In this document: positions 6,937 through 13,376 of the stretch, in pieces
How the letters are laid out: each line of letters starts with the position of its first letter
How positions within the stretch are numbered: position 1 is the first letter of the stretch
Origin: CAZKCI01 sp964551475
GTDB lineage: Bacteria; Auribacterota; Erginobacteria; Erginobacterales; CAZKCI01
Length of the DNA: 13,501 nt
Reading direction: 5' to 3'
NCBI GenBank assembly: GCA_964551475.1
Contig: CAZKCI010000011.1
Location: 1-13,501 of the forward strand
Position numbers and translations under genes: made by a program
Notes under the pieces: generated by a model
What the model was told of the DNA's origin: nothing
What the model saw: only the letters and a program-made list of their open reading frames with translations
Databases searched by the model: none

Positions 6937-7200
6937 TCATGGGTAAAAACCTGCCGAGGCCAGGGTTTCCCCTTGCACCGCGGAATACCGCTTGGCCGTT
7001 GGTGCGTCCTTGCATCCATTCCTTTCTATCAACCGAAGATTATCATGGACCGCTGCGAATTCTGCCGCGGCTCCCATTGGTGGTTCCCCAATCATAACCC
7101 AGCCAGGCTTCCCCCGGCAAGGCCAGTCGCCGAGCTCCATGATTGTTTCATAGGTTAGCCGCCCCATGATCATGGAATCGAGGCTAAACGGAGGCGGATC
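6937..7200 (-). pseudogene. Dihydrofolate-reductase-family (RibD C-terminal-like) fragment
   Basis: The region 7191 to about 7080 reads PFSLDSMIMGRLTYETIMEL then GDWPCRGKPGWVM, matching the characteristic xxDxxxMGRxTYExxxxxGxWP segment of YwjB/YyaP-type reductases that bind NADPH. The family is usually about 180 residues; the N-terminal start and the C-terminal half with the GGG motif are absent. The 5' side ends at the junction with HTH copy 3 (about 7200-7213). The open frame (GTG at 7221 to 6937) starts inside HTH sequence, so that start is accidental. It is a remnant, not a working enzyme. Confidence 0.6.
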
Positions 7201-7212
7201 AGGCCAATCCGG

Positions 7213-7461
7213 ACCTACCACAATCCCCTCATCCTGGCCAAAGAATACAAACGACTGCTGGAAACCCCCGGCATAGACACCCAGGCCAAACTAGCCAAAA
7301 AAGTCGGTGTTTCCCCTGCCCGGATCAGCCAGATGCTCAGGCTCCTCAAACTTCCACCCGATGTTCAGCAATCCGTGATCCGGATGGGGGATGCTCTACC
7401 TCCCAGGAAGGTAACCGAACACAAGTTGCGGGCTTTGCTCGCTGCTACTCAATCCAAGTAA
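7213..7461 (+). pseudogene. ParB/KorB-like HTH protein fragment (copy 3), converging on gene C
   Basis: The frame reads TYHNPLILAKEYKRLLETPG, then TQAKLAKKVGVSPARISQML, RLLKLPPDVQQSVIRMGD and KVTEHKLRALLAATQSK, stopping at 7459-7461. This aligns along its length with copy 1 (TYPNPLLLAQHYKHLLNTPG and onward) and keeps an intact helix-turn-helix. There is no ATG, GTG or TTG with a ribosome site at its 5' end; the frame opens only after a TAG at 7156-7158, and the upstream codons are antisense to the reductase fragment. It is a 5'-truncated copy ending 80 nt from the end of gene C. Confidence 0.7.
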
Positions 7462-7510
7462 AAAGGGCGGCCCTTTCCGGAACCGCCTTTCTCTTTGCCG
7501 GCCGAAACCG
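7462..7510. terminator. Convergent terminator after gene C
   Basis: AAAGGGCGG (7462-7470) pairs with CCGCCTTT (7483-7490) with one bulged G, followed by CTCTTT on the plus strand. A weak CGG/CCG hairpin (7499-7501 with 7508-7510) lies toward gene C. The order and sequence parallel the 3' flanks of genes A and B. Confidence 0.55.
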
Positions 7511-7541
7511 ACTATTCACCATTCCCCATTCCCTCTCCCGG

Positions 7542-8450
7542 CTACCCGCCGCCGCGGACGGCACGGACATAGTAGGTGTCGATCTTTTCGTCGTGGTAGA
7601 CATTGCCGTCGTAAAAGTACACGTACCAGGCCCGCGAGTGATCCAAGGCTAGCGTACTGGAGGACCAGTAGCTCTCCGGCTTGGTATTCGGGAAATAGGT
7701 AGCCCATATTGCGAGGCTATTAATCGATATATCGACCAACGATTCCAATTCTCGCCGGTTCGGCAGTCTCCAGTCCGTGTGGCCGGCGAAGTCGAGGTTC
7801 TTCGCCCAGGCGACCGCCGGGGTCCATTCCGTCTGGTTCCCGAAGTTGCAGCCCGTTTCGTTTCCGTCCTTGGCCCACATCAGACCGGTCACGTTGTCTG
7901 TGATTGTTCCGTCCCCGTTGTCGGTGTAACTAATGGCCGTTCCTCTCTCATAGTAACCGTCGTCCCCGCTGAGATAACTGAACGTCTGCCCGGTCTTGAG
8001 TAGACCCCGTATTCTGGCTTTTCCTGGTGAAATCGCAACATCGGTGGAACCTCCAAAATATACCCGGGTGAGGCCATTCACCGCCCAGAGCCCTGCGCTT
8101 CCCCGGAATACGCCGATATCATATATGCCATCGCCGTTGTAGTCTCCTGGCATGGGCACATCACTCCCGCCCCCGAAATAAATCCGGGTGACGTCCTGAA
8201 CGGCCCATAATCCGCTTGTCGACCGATAAATGGCGGCCTGATCTCTCCCGCTCCCGTTATAGTCCCCCGGAACGGGATTATCACCCGTGGTCCCTCCATA
8301 AATTCGGGTGACGTTCCGCACCGACCAGAGGTTGGAACTTGGCCGGAAGACGGCTATGTCCCCAGTCCCGTCTCCATTAAAGTCTGCGGCCATCAACGTT
8401 GTCCCCATTCCCGCCAATAACACCATCATCAGCAGTCTGATCTTGCTCAC
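7542..8450 (-). CDS. Secreted FG-GAP repeat protein C with DUF1566 (Lcl) domain
   Basis: 302 residues from GTG 8450, with AAGGAGG at 8457-8463 and 6-nt spacing. The signal peptide MSKIRLLMMVLLAGMGTTLM ends at AADFNGDG. Residues 22 to about 140 are three 40-residue FG-GAP-type repeats (GDYNGDGIYDIGVFR, LWAVNGLTRVYFGG). Residues about 160-302 form a DUF1566 domain: YTDNGDGTITDNVTGLMWAK, WAKNLDFAGHTDWRLPNRRE, YWSSSTLALD, AWYVYFYDG, YYVRAVRGGG. DUF1566 is known from many secreted or lipid-anchored bacterial proteins and is thought to have a C-type-lectin-like fold; its ligand is usually unknown. Here the repeats are N-terminal, the reverse of A and B. Only three repeats remain, half of the six in A, B and D. 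Confidence 0.93.
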   Translation of the reverse strand: MSKIRLLMMVLLAGMGTTLMAADFNGDGTGDIAVFRPSSNLWSVRNVTRIYGGTTGDNPVPGDYNGSGRDQAAIYRSTSGLWAVQDVTRIYFGGGSDVPMPGDYNGDGIYDIGVFRGSAGLWAVNGLTRVYFGGSTDVAISPGKARIRGLLKTGQTFSYLSGDDGYYERGTAISYTDNGDGTITDNVTGLMWAKDGNETGCNFGNQTEWTPAVAWAKNLDFAGHTDWRLPNRRELESLVDISINSLAIWATYFPNTKPESYWSSSTLALDHSRAWYVYFYDGNVYHDEKIDTYYVRAVRGGG

Positions 8451-8504
8451 ACCACGCCTCCTTCGTTTCTCAGTTCCTGCTTTTCAATCTGACCAAATGA
8501 AAAA

Positions 8505-8590
8505 CCCGGCTGGATATCGTTATCCAAGCCGGGTCAAGCTTGCCGAACCTCATGTCCCCAGTCTGATCTCACGATGCCTGCCGACGGGGT
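8505..8590 (-). repeat. 86-bp element upstream of gene C, shared with gene D
   Basis: Matches 13267-13352 without gaps and with about 15 differences. On the gene strand it reads from a GGCAGGC box, through GACTGGGGACATGA and CGGCAAG, into the hairpin CCCGGCT-TGGATA-ACGA-TATCCA-GCCGGG followed by TTTTT. This is an intrinsic terminator structure about 50 nt upstream of the gene C start. It may be a regulated leader, the 3' terminator of the preceding gene, or one end of a dispersed cassette. I could not match it to a riboswitch class I know. Confidence 0.65.
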
Positions 8591-8885
8591 TAAGGTGAAC
8601 CGCTGTGGACAATCATCTCCCTCTTGCAATTGGAAGTCAAGCCGTCTCAGGAGATATGTCAAGCAATTGTATCTGGTGACCGGAGGCTGGGGAAGAGGGG
8701 ATGAGCTGGTCGATGAGCTGTCCGGGTTTGCCCGTTATATGCGTCCCAACTCGGCCCAGGTTGATCAAGCGGCCCTTATGAAAAGCAAAGCCCAAAAGGC
8801 ATGCAGTTCGAGAGGGGCAAGAGGGAACGCGGGGGGATGAAGGGATAAGCCGGCCGAGTCCCAGTGCCGGTGGTATTCGACTGCA
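8591..8885. other. Region with no recognised gene (unassigned open frame at 8574-8840, +)
   Basis: The only sizeable frame is an 88-codon plus-strand frame, 8574-8840, containing LRRYVKQLYLVTGGWGRGDE and LSGFARYMRPNSAQVDQAAL. I do not recognise it, its start lies inside the shared 86-bp element, and no Shine-Dalgarno precedes it. It could be a decayed remnant. No RNA gene or clear repeat is seen here. Confidence 0.3.
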
Positions 8886-9056
8886 CTATGCTTGCCAGGA
8901 ATGGCCGCATTTCGGACATTTTGTGGGTTCGCGATCTGCCAACAAAGCCAGCAAGCCGATTGGGAAAAAACAAATGGCAATAAGGATCTGCCCGCCTTTG
9001 AAACCACCCCTTGTAGCCATCTCGCGGCACTTCGGGCAGGAGAGTTGAGTTGGCAT
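8886..9056 (-). CDS. Small zinc-ribbon membrane protein
   Basis: 56 residues from ATG 9056; AAGGAGG at 9062-9068 with 5-nt spacing decides this start over in-frame ATGs further upstream. MPTQLSCPKC gives one CPxC knuckle and the C-terminus TKCPKCGHSWQA gives the second, a complete four-cysteine zinc ribbon. Between them QILIAICFFPIGLLALLA is a single hydrophobic membrane segment of about 18 residues. This layout is known from small bacterial zinc-ribbon membrane proteins of unknown role. It is divergent from the amidohydrolase, with an 8-bp palindrome in the spacer. Confidence 0.8.
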   Translation of the reverse strand: MPTQLSCPKCREMATRGGFKGGQILIAICFFPIGLLALLADREPTKCPKCGHSWQA

Positions 9057-9143
9057 ATCGTCCTCCTTGGTTATTAGCATTCCATTAAATTCGATACCCA
9101 TACGATGAGCAGACCACCTGCGATACATTTACCAATGAATCTT

Positions 9144-9165
9144 GAGATCAAGGATACTTGATCTC
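9144..9165. promoter_or_regulatory. Perfect 8-bp palindrome, operator candidate
   Basis: GAGATCAA (9144-9151) and TTGATCTC (9158-9165) flank GGATAC. It lies in the 311-nt spacer between the zinc-ribbon gene and the amidohydrolase, which point away from each other. There is no T-tract, so a protein-binding operator is more likely than a terminator. Confidence 0.4.
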
Positions 9166-9212
9166 CGATGGAGGTTCTCCCCAGAGCAAGAACTCTAAAA
9201 GGATGATGCCGA

Positions 9213-9285
9213 GGATTTTTGAATCCGGGGGCACCCATGCTTATTTCCCACGAAGAGATCGGCGAACTGAGTTATGGGTGTCCCC
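9213..9285. repeat. REP-like imperfect inverted repeat (GGGGnCACCCAT)
   Basis: GGGGGCACCCAT (9227-9238) faces ATGGGTGTCCCC (9274-9285), 12-bp arms with one wobble pair and a 35-nt spacer. It is preceded by a small GGATT/AATCC hairpin (9213-9226). Similar GGGGACAC-type palindromes are known in environmental bacteria in association with REP-associated tyrosine transposases; none is encoded here. It ends 83 nt before the amidohydrolase start. Confidence 0.5.
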
Positions 9286-9367
9286 AGATTATTGAACCAT
9301 CCCATCTTGACAAAGCTTCCCGGCCCCGATACAAGGCGGGGGAACACAACCCAACCGGAGGTGCGGC

Positions 9368-11134
9368 ATGGCAAGAAATGTTGTGGCGGCGGGCCTTCTC
9401 GCCGCGTTGTTCGCAGGCTGTTCTTCTCTCCCCACCTACACGCGCACGGGAAGCCTGCCGGCCGATCTCGCCATCGTGAACGCCGACGTGGTCACCTGCG
9501 ACGCGAACAATACCCGCGCCCAGGCGGTGGCGGCCAAGGACGGGCGGATCGTCTTCGTCGGGAGCAACGAGGCGGCCGCCGAGTTCATCGGGCCGCAGAC
9601 CCGCCTGATCAACGCCGACGGCGAGGTGCTCACGCCCGGCTTCGTGGACAACCACTGCCACTCCCTCTGGATCAGCGCGCTCGCCCCGGTGATGACGAAG
9701 GATTTTTACAAGTGCAAGACCTTCGAGGAGTTCCAGGCCGCCGTCCTCAAGCAGGCCGCCGACAACCCCGACCTTCCCCTGGTGAGCGGGATCGGATGGA
9801 ACTACTCCTACATTCCGAGCGGCGCGCCGACCAAGGAAATGCTCGACGCCATCATCGCCGACCGCCCGACGATGCTCTGGCCGATCGACGCGCAATGCAT
9901 CTGGGTCAACACCAAGGCCCTGAACCTGATGCGGGAACGCAACCAGGAAGCTTTCGAGGAGATGCTCCCCAATAAGGACGCCAAGACCGGCGAATACACC
10001 GGCACCTTCCGCCACTCGCACACCTTCTCCCCCCTCGATTACTTCACCGAGGAGGAACTGAGGCCGGTCCGCCCGCGGATGCTCCAGGCGATGAAGGATC
10101 TCATCGCCGAGGCTCTCTCCTTCGGCGTGACCACCATGGACGACCTCCAGATCTACCGCTCCTTCGTCCCCTATCTCCTCGATTTGAAAAAGGAAGGCGG
10201 GTTCAAGGACATCCGGGTGAGGGGGACGATGTATGTCGGGCCGCATGCCCTGAAGGACGAGGCGAAGCTGAAAGAGAAATTCGCCTGGTGGAAGGAGGTC
10301 GGGGCGCGGGAGAACGACGCCCACTTCATCCTCGGCCAGTCGCTCAAGTTCTACATCGACGGCACCGTGGGGAACCATACCGCGTTGCTCTCCCAACCCT
10401 ACCTCGATGAGCCGAATAATTACGGGGAGGCGCTCTGGACCCAGGAGAAGTTCGACCTGGTGATGGATATCATCGACGGGATGGGCTTGCAGGCCTATAC
10501 CCACTCCATCGGCGACGCGGGGATCAATCGAGTCCTCAACAGCTATGAGAAAGTGCGCGAGAAGAGCGGTCGTGACGCCCGCCACGTGGTCATCCACTGC
10601 GAGCTCCCCTCCGCGGAAGACCTCGCCCGGATGGCCCGGCTCAAAATCCCCGCGGGGATGGAGCCTGCCCTCTTCTACGCGGACGGCGTGATCGAAAAGG
10701 CGCTCGGCCTGGAGCGCCTCCAGAAGTACAACCCCTGGAAGACGATGGAAAAGATGGGGATCACCATCGCATTCGGGAGCGACTACCCCGCCCCGCAGAA
10801 CCCGATCTACGGCCTGTTGATCGCCGTTCTGCGGGTGAACGAGCACGGAGACGACACCTGGGGGCCGGACGAGGCGATCGACGTGCTGAGCGCCATCCGC
10901 CACTGGACGATCGATTCGGCCTACGCCCGTTTCCTGGAGAAGGACCTGGGCTCGATCGAGGTGGGCAAGCTTGCGGACCTGGCCCTGATGGATGCCCGCA
11001 TCATCTCGCTCGGATCGCTCGGCTTTCTCCTCACGCATGACATCGAAGTCGGCAAGCTTGACGACTTTTGCCTGATGACGGTGGTGGACGGGAGGATCGT
11101 CTATCAGCGGCCGGGAGCGGAGCTAGGAGAGTAG
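9368..11134 (+). CDS. Lipoprotein amidohydrolase of the YtcJ-like (amidohydrolase 3) family
   Basis: 588 residues. The N-terminus MARNVVAAGLLAALFAGC is a lipoprotein signal with lipobox LFAGC (Cys18), so the enzyme is probably anchored at the periplasmic face of the envelope, unusual for a family that is mostly cytosolic. Family landmarks in order: DLAIVNADVVTCDANNTRAQ; GEVLTPGFVDNHCHS, with the metal-binding HxH at His96/His98; SLKFYIDGTVGNHTALLSQP with Lys327; THSIGDAGINRVL with His379; VVIHCELP with His410; FGSDYP with Asp472; and a closing GKLADLALMD strand region. The family hydrolyses C-N bonds in amides, formamides and related compounds; the substrate here cannot be told. GGAGG lies 6 nt before the ATG. 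Codon use is strongly GC-rich, which creates a long antisense frame. It appears monocistronic. Confidence 0.92.
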   Translation: MARNVVAAGLLAALFAGCSSLPTYTRTGSLPADLAIVNADVVTCDANNTRAQAVAAKDGRIVFVGSNEAAAEFIGPQTRLINADGEVLTPGFVDNHCHSLWISALAPVMTKDFYKCKTFEEFQAAVLKQAADNPDLPLVSGIGWNYSYIPSGAPTKEMLDAIIADRPTMLWPIDAQCIWVNTKALNLMRERNQEAFEEMLPNKDAKTGEYTGTFRHSHTFSPLDYFTEEELRPVRPRMLQAMKDLIAEALSFGVTTMDDLQIYRSFVPYLLDLKKEGGFKDIRVRGTMYVGPHALKDEAKLKEKFAWWKEVGARENDAHFILGQSLKFYIDGTVGNHTALLSQPYLDEPNNYGEALWTQEKFDLVMDIIDGMGLQAYTHSIGDAGINRVLNSYEKVREKSGRDARHVVIHCELPSAEDLARMARLKIPAGMEPALFYADGVIEKALGLERLQKYNPWKTMEKMGITIAFGSDYPAPQNPIYGLLIAVLRVNEHGDDTWGPDEAIDVLSAIRHWTIDSAYARFLEKDLGSIEVGKLADLALMDARIISLGSLGFLLTHDIEVGKLDDFCLMTVVDGRIVYQRPGAELGE

Positions 11135-11140
11135 GATGGA

Positions 11141-11250
11141 ATGGACGAGTAGACGGCATGGGCGGGATAGACGATAGGGACTAAATTCACGAGAAGGAAT
11201 GGAGGGACGGCCTGAACGGCATGGACAGCGTGAACAGGCAGGGACAGCAC
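11141..11250. repeat. Degenerate 9-nt repeats (GGACGGCAT-like)
   Basis: Two blocks, 11141-11176 (ATGGACGAG, TAGACGGCA, TGGGCGGGA, TAGACGATA) and 11205-11249 (GGACGGCCT, GAACGGCAT, GGACAGCGT, GAACAGGCA, GGGACAGCA), are separated by unrelated sequence. They directly follow the amidohydrolase stop. I see no coding or terminator function. Confidence 0.55.
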
Positions 11251-11279
11251 GGGCATGAGCCGCTGATCCCGAAGCATGG

Positions 11280-11722
11280 TGGATATCGGCGGTTCGGCTC
11301 CTTCCAGCTATAGTCGGCGTCAATCATCTCGGTCAGGGAAGAAGCCAGAACCGTTCTCCAGTCGATCCTGGGTGCGAGGATTTTGCTCGCCGTGCGCTCC
11401 AAACCCGCCGGCATCTCACCTCTGCTCCTCGCTATCTGTGCGGCTTGACTGATCGCTGTCTTCCAGATTGCTTCCTGCTCGCGCATTTCAGAAGCACTAG
11501 GAGTCCTCTTGTCTTTGCCCGGATACTTTCGCACTTCACCCGGCCCGCATTCTTTCCAGTCTTGAGGTGTGCTTTCGGGCAGCAACTCGTAGATTGACTC
11601 GGCTGACATCCCCTCAAACTTTTCATCCGACAACCCCCCGCCGCCCAGTTCAAAGCCGCTCTCCTCAAGAATCGCGTTGATCGCGTAGTCACAGGCGGCG
11701 TTCCATTTCTGGTGCTCTCTTC
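11280..11722 (-). pseudogene. DUF2201-like putative metallopeptidase fragment
   Basis: About 145 codons survive: REHQKWNAACDYAINAILEE, SGFELGGGGLSDEKFEGMSA, ESIYELLP, AIWKTAISQAAQIARSRGEM, PAGLERTASKILAPRIDWRT and DYSWKEPNRRYPP. This pattern is that of the N-terminal domain of DUF2201 (VWA-like metallopeptidase-type) proteins, often encoded beside MoxR ATPases. The zinc-binding helix normally just before the WNxAxDYAIN segment is missing because the gene ends at its junction with HTH copy 4 (about 11717-11725), and the C-terminal VWA half is missing after about 11290, where the 9-nt repeats begin. The frame runs on to 11187 in unrelated sequence. It is a gene fragment cut at both ends. Confidence 0.65.
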
Positions 11723-11904
11723 CCCCTGCCCGGATCAGCCAGATGCTCCGACTCCTCAAGCTACTCCCGGATATTCAGCAATCGGTGATCAGGATGGGGG
11801 ATCCGCTGACCTCCCCCATCATGACCGAGCGGAACCTCAGGCCGCTCGCGAAACTCCCGAGGGCCGAACGGAAGAGCCTCATCCGAAGGTTCGTGCGGAT
11901 ATAG
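11718..11904 (+). pseudogene. HTH protein fragment (copy 4), converging on gene D
   Basis: The frame reads SPARISQMLRLLKLLPDIQQ-like sequence (here FPPARISQMLRLLKLLPDI), then QQSVIRMGDPLTSPIMTERN and LRPLAKLPRAERKSLIRRF, stopping at 11902-11904. It begins at the recognition helix of the HTH, where DNA similarity to copy 3 starts abruptly, and its tail has diverged and is a little longer than in the other copies. It lies only 19 nt from the stop codon of gene D, with no terminator hairpin between. Confidence 0.65.
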
Positions 11905-11923
11905 GCTCCGTATAGACCAATTA

Positions 11924-13216
11924 TCAGTTGGGCTGAATATAAAGCTCATTTATGGTGGTACTATCGATCGGACAAATAAAATATTTTTGATCGGGAGTAG
12001 TCAGCCCATCAGCACCTCTATAAAACCCGATTCCGCCGTACCACCAATTATTGTTTCCGCTAACGTCGCTATGGCCTTGCCCTATTACCAGTTCGTAACT
12101 ATTACCATCAATTACTATAGTGCCGGTAAACGCAAAATTCAGGTCGGCCGGCCAATTGTCGATTCCATATATTTGCGTGCAAAATGCCACAGTTGCTCTA
12201 TCTTTAAACCATTGCGCGGGACCCGAACTGCCTTTTCTTCCGGCCCGGACATCGATAGTATAACTACCCTCCGAACTGCTTCCTGTTATGCCACCCCATG
12301 GTTGCCCGCTGGTTATGCTGTAGTCGCCGCTAAATGCAAATGTAACCGAATTCAGGTCTACGTAACGCGTGAATAGCAAAATATTGTCGCGAATTGTAGG
12401 CGAAGCGGGCGCGGGGTCAGGGATGAATCCGATCGGTGTGTCTCCCGGCGCTCCGAAGTAGCACCGGGTGAAACCCCGGATCGCCCAGAGACCGGTGGTC
12501 TCCCGGAAGATTCCCACGTCCCAGCTTCCGTCCCCATCGTAATCGGTGGGGACGCGCGTATCCCCGAAGGTCCCGAAGGAGACGCGGGTGACTCCCTTCA
12601 TTGCCCAGAGATTCCGGGTCCAACTGAAGATTCCGGGTTCCCAGGTGCAGTTGCCGTCGTAGTCGCCCGCGATCGGTCGGTACCCCGTAGACTCGAAATA
12701 AATGTTTCCAACATTCCAGATCGCCCAGAGGTCGCCAGTATCCCGGAAAATCGCGATATCATCCGTCCCGTCCCCGCTGTAATCCCCCGGGACCAGATAA
12801 TCGGTCAGCGAGTTGCCGAAGTAGACCTGAGTCACCCCTTTCACTGCCCAGAGAGTGGTCGAGGGGCGAAAGATCGCAAAGTCCGTGGTCCCGTCCCCGT
12901 TGTAGTCCCCCGGGCGGGGCTGATCGGCGCTCATCCCGAAATAAACCTGGGTTATGCCCTGGACCGCCCACAGGGCGGCGGCGTCACGGAAAATGGCGAT
13001 GTCGGCCGTTCCGTCGCCGTCGTAGTCCCCCGGCATCGGGTCGTCATCTGGCATTCCGAAGCAGGCCCTCGTCACCCCCCGGATCGCCCAGAGACCGTCG
13101 GTGTCCCGGAAGACTCCGATATCGTCCTTCCCGTCCCCGTTAAAGTCGGCGGCCAAGGAAACCGAACTAATGCTCATGCCCAAAAACATGGACAAACCCA
13201 ACGCCCATCTTTTCAT
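11924..13216 (-). CDS. Secreted FG-GAP repeat protein D with a distinct C-terminal domain
   Basis: 430 residues from ATG 13216; AAGGAG lies about 6 nt upstream. A signal peptide (MKRWALGLSMFLGMSISSVS, LA) precedes ADFNGDGKDDIGVFRD. Residues 23 to about 265 are six 40-residue FG-GAP-type repeats (GDYDGDGTADIAIFR, LWAVQGITQVYFG), the fifth with a degraded loop (DYDGNCTW). After a short Pro-rich hinge (FIPDPAPASP) come about 155 residues of a different, beta-rich domain that I do not recognise: VTFAFSGDYSITSGQPWGGI, STIDV-like strands, WWYGGIGFYRGADG, KYFICPIDSTTINELYIQPN. That part is visibly more AT-rich in DNA than the repeats, suggesting a different origin. The shared 86-bp element lies upstream, but the 3' flank seen after A, B and C is absent. 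Confidence 0.9.
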   Translation of the reverse strand: MKRWALGLSMFLGMSISSVSLAADFNGDGKDDIGVFRDTDGLWAIRGVTRACFGMPDDDPMPGDYDGDGTADIAIFRDAAALWAVQGITQVYFGMSADQPRPGDYNGDGTTDFAIFRPSTTLWAVKGVTQVYFGNSLTDYLVPGDYSGDGTDDIAIFRDTGDLWAIWNVGNIYFESTGYRPIAGDYDGNCTWEPGIFSWTRNLWAMKGVTRVSFGTFGDTRVPTDYDGDGSWDVGIFRETTGLWAIRGFTRCYFGAPGDTPIGFIPDPAPASPTIRDNILLFTRYVDLNSVTFAFSGDYSITSGQPWGGITGSSSEGSYTIDVRAGRKGSSGPAQWFKDRATVAFCTQIYGIDNWPADLNFAFTGTIVIDGNSYELVIGQGHSDVSGNNNWWYGGIGFYRGADGLTTPDQKYFICPIDSTTINELYIQPN

Positions 13217-13266
13217 CTTCTTCTCCTTTCTTATTCGCCTCTATCGTCCCCGCATAAAATTAAAAT

Positions 13267-13352
13267 CCCGGCAGGATATCGCTATCCGAGCCGGGTCAGT
13301 CTTGCCGATCATCATGTCCCCAGTCCGTTTTCACAACGCCTCCCACCGGGGT
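13267..13352 (-). repeat. 86-bp element upstream of gene D, shared with gene C
   Basis: Second copy of the element at 8505-8590. On the gene strand the hairpin is CCCGGCT-CGGATA-GCGA-TATCCT-GCCGGG followed by ATTTTAATTTT. The stem keeps its outer six pairs while the loop changes from ACGA to GCGA. Here it lies just after the HepT stop codon on the same strand, so it can act as that gene's terminator. Confidence 0.65.
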
Positions 13353-13376
13353 GTAAAAGTAGGCCAGTCTTGTGGA

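Noticed and set aside
8505..8620. Cyclic-di-GMP or other known riboswitch upstream of gene C
   Set aside because: The conserved core sequences of the classes I know (for example the GEMM boxes) are not present; only the terminator-like hairpin is clear.
9272..11038. 588-codon open frame antisense to the amidohydrolase
   Set aside because: It is a shadow of a GC-rich gene: no family features, no good start, and composition rich in Gly, Val, Glu, Arg and His as expected from the reverse of GCC/GAC-rich codons.
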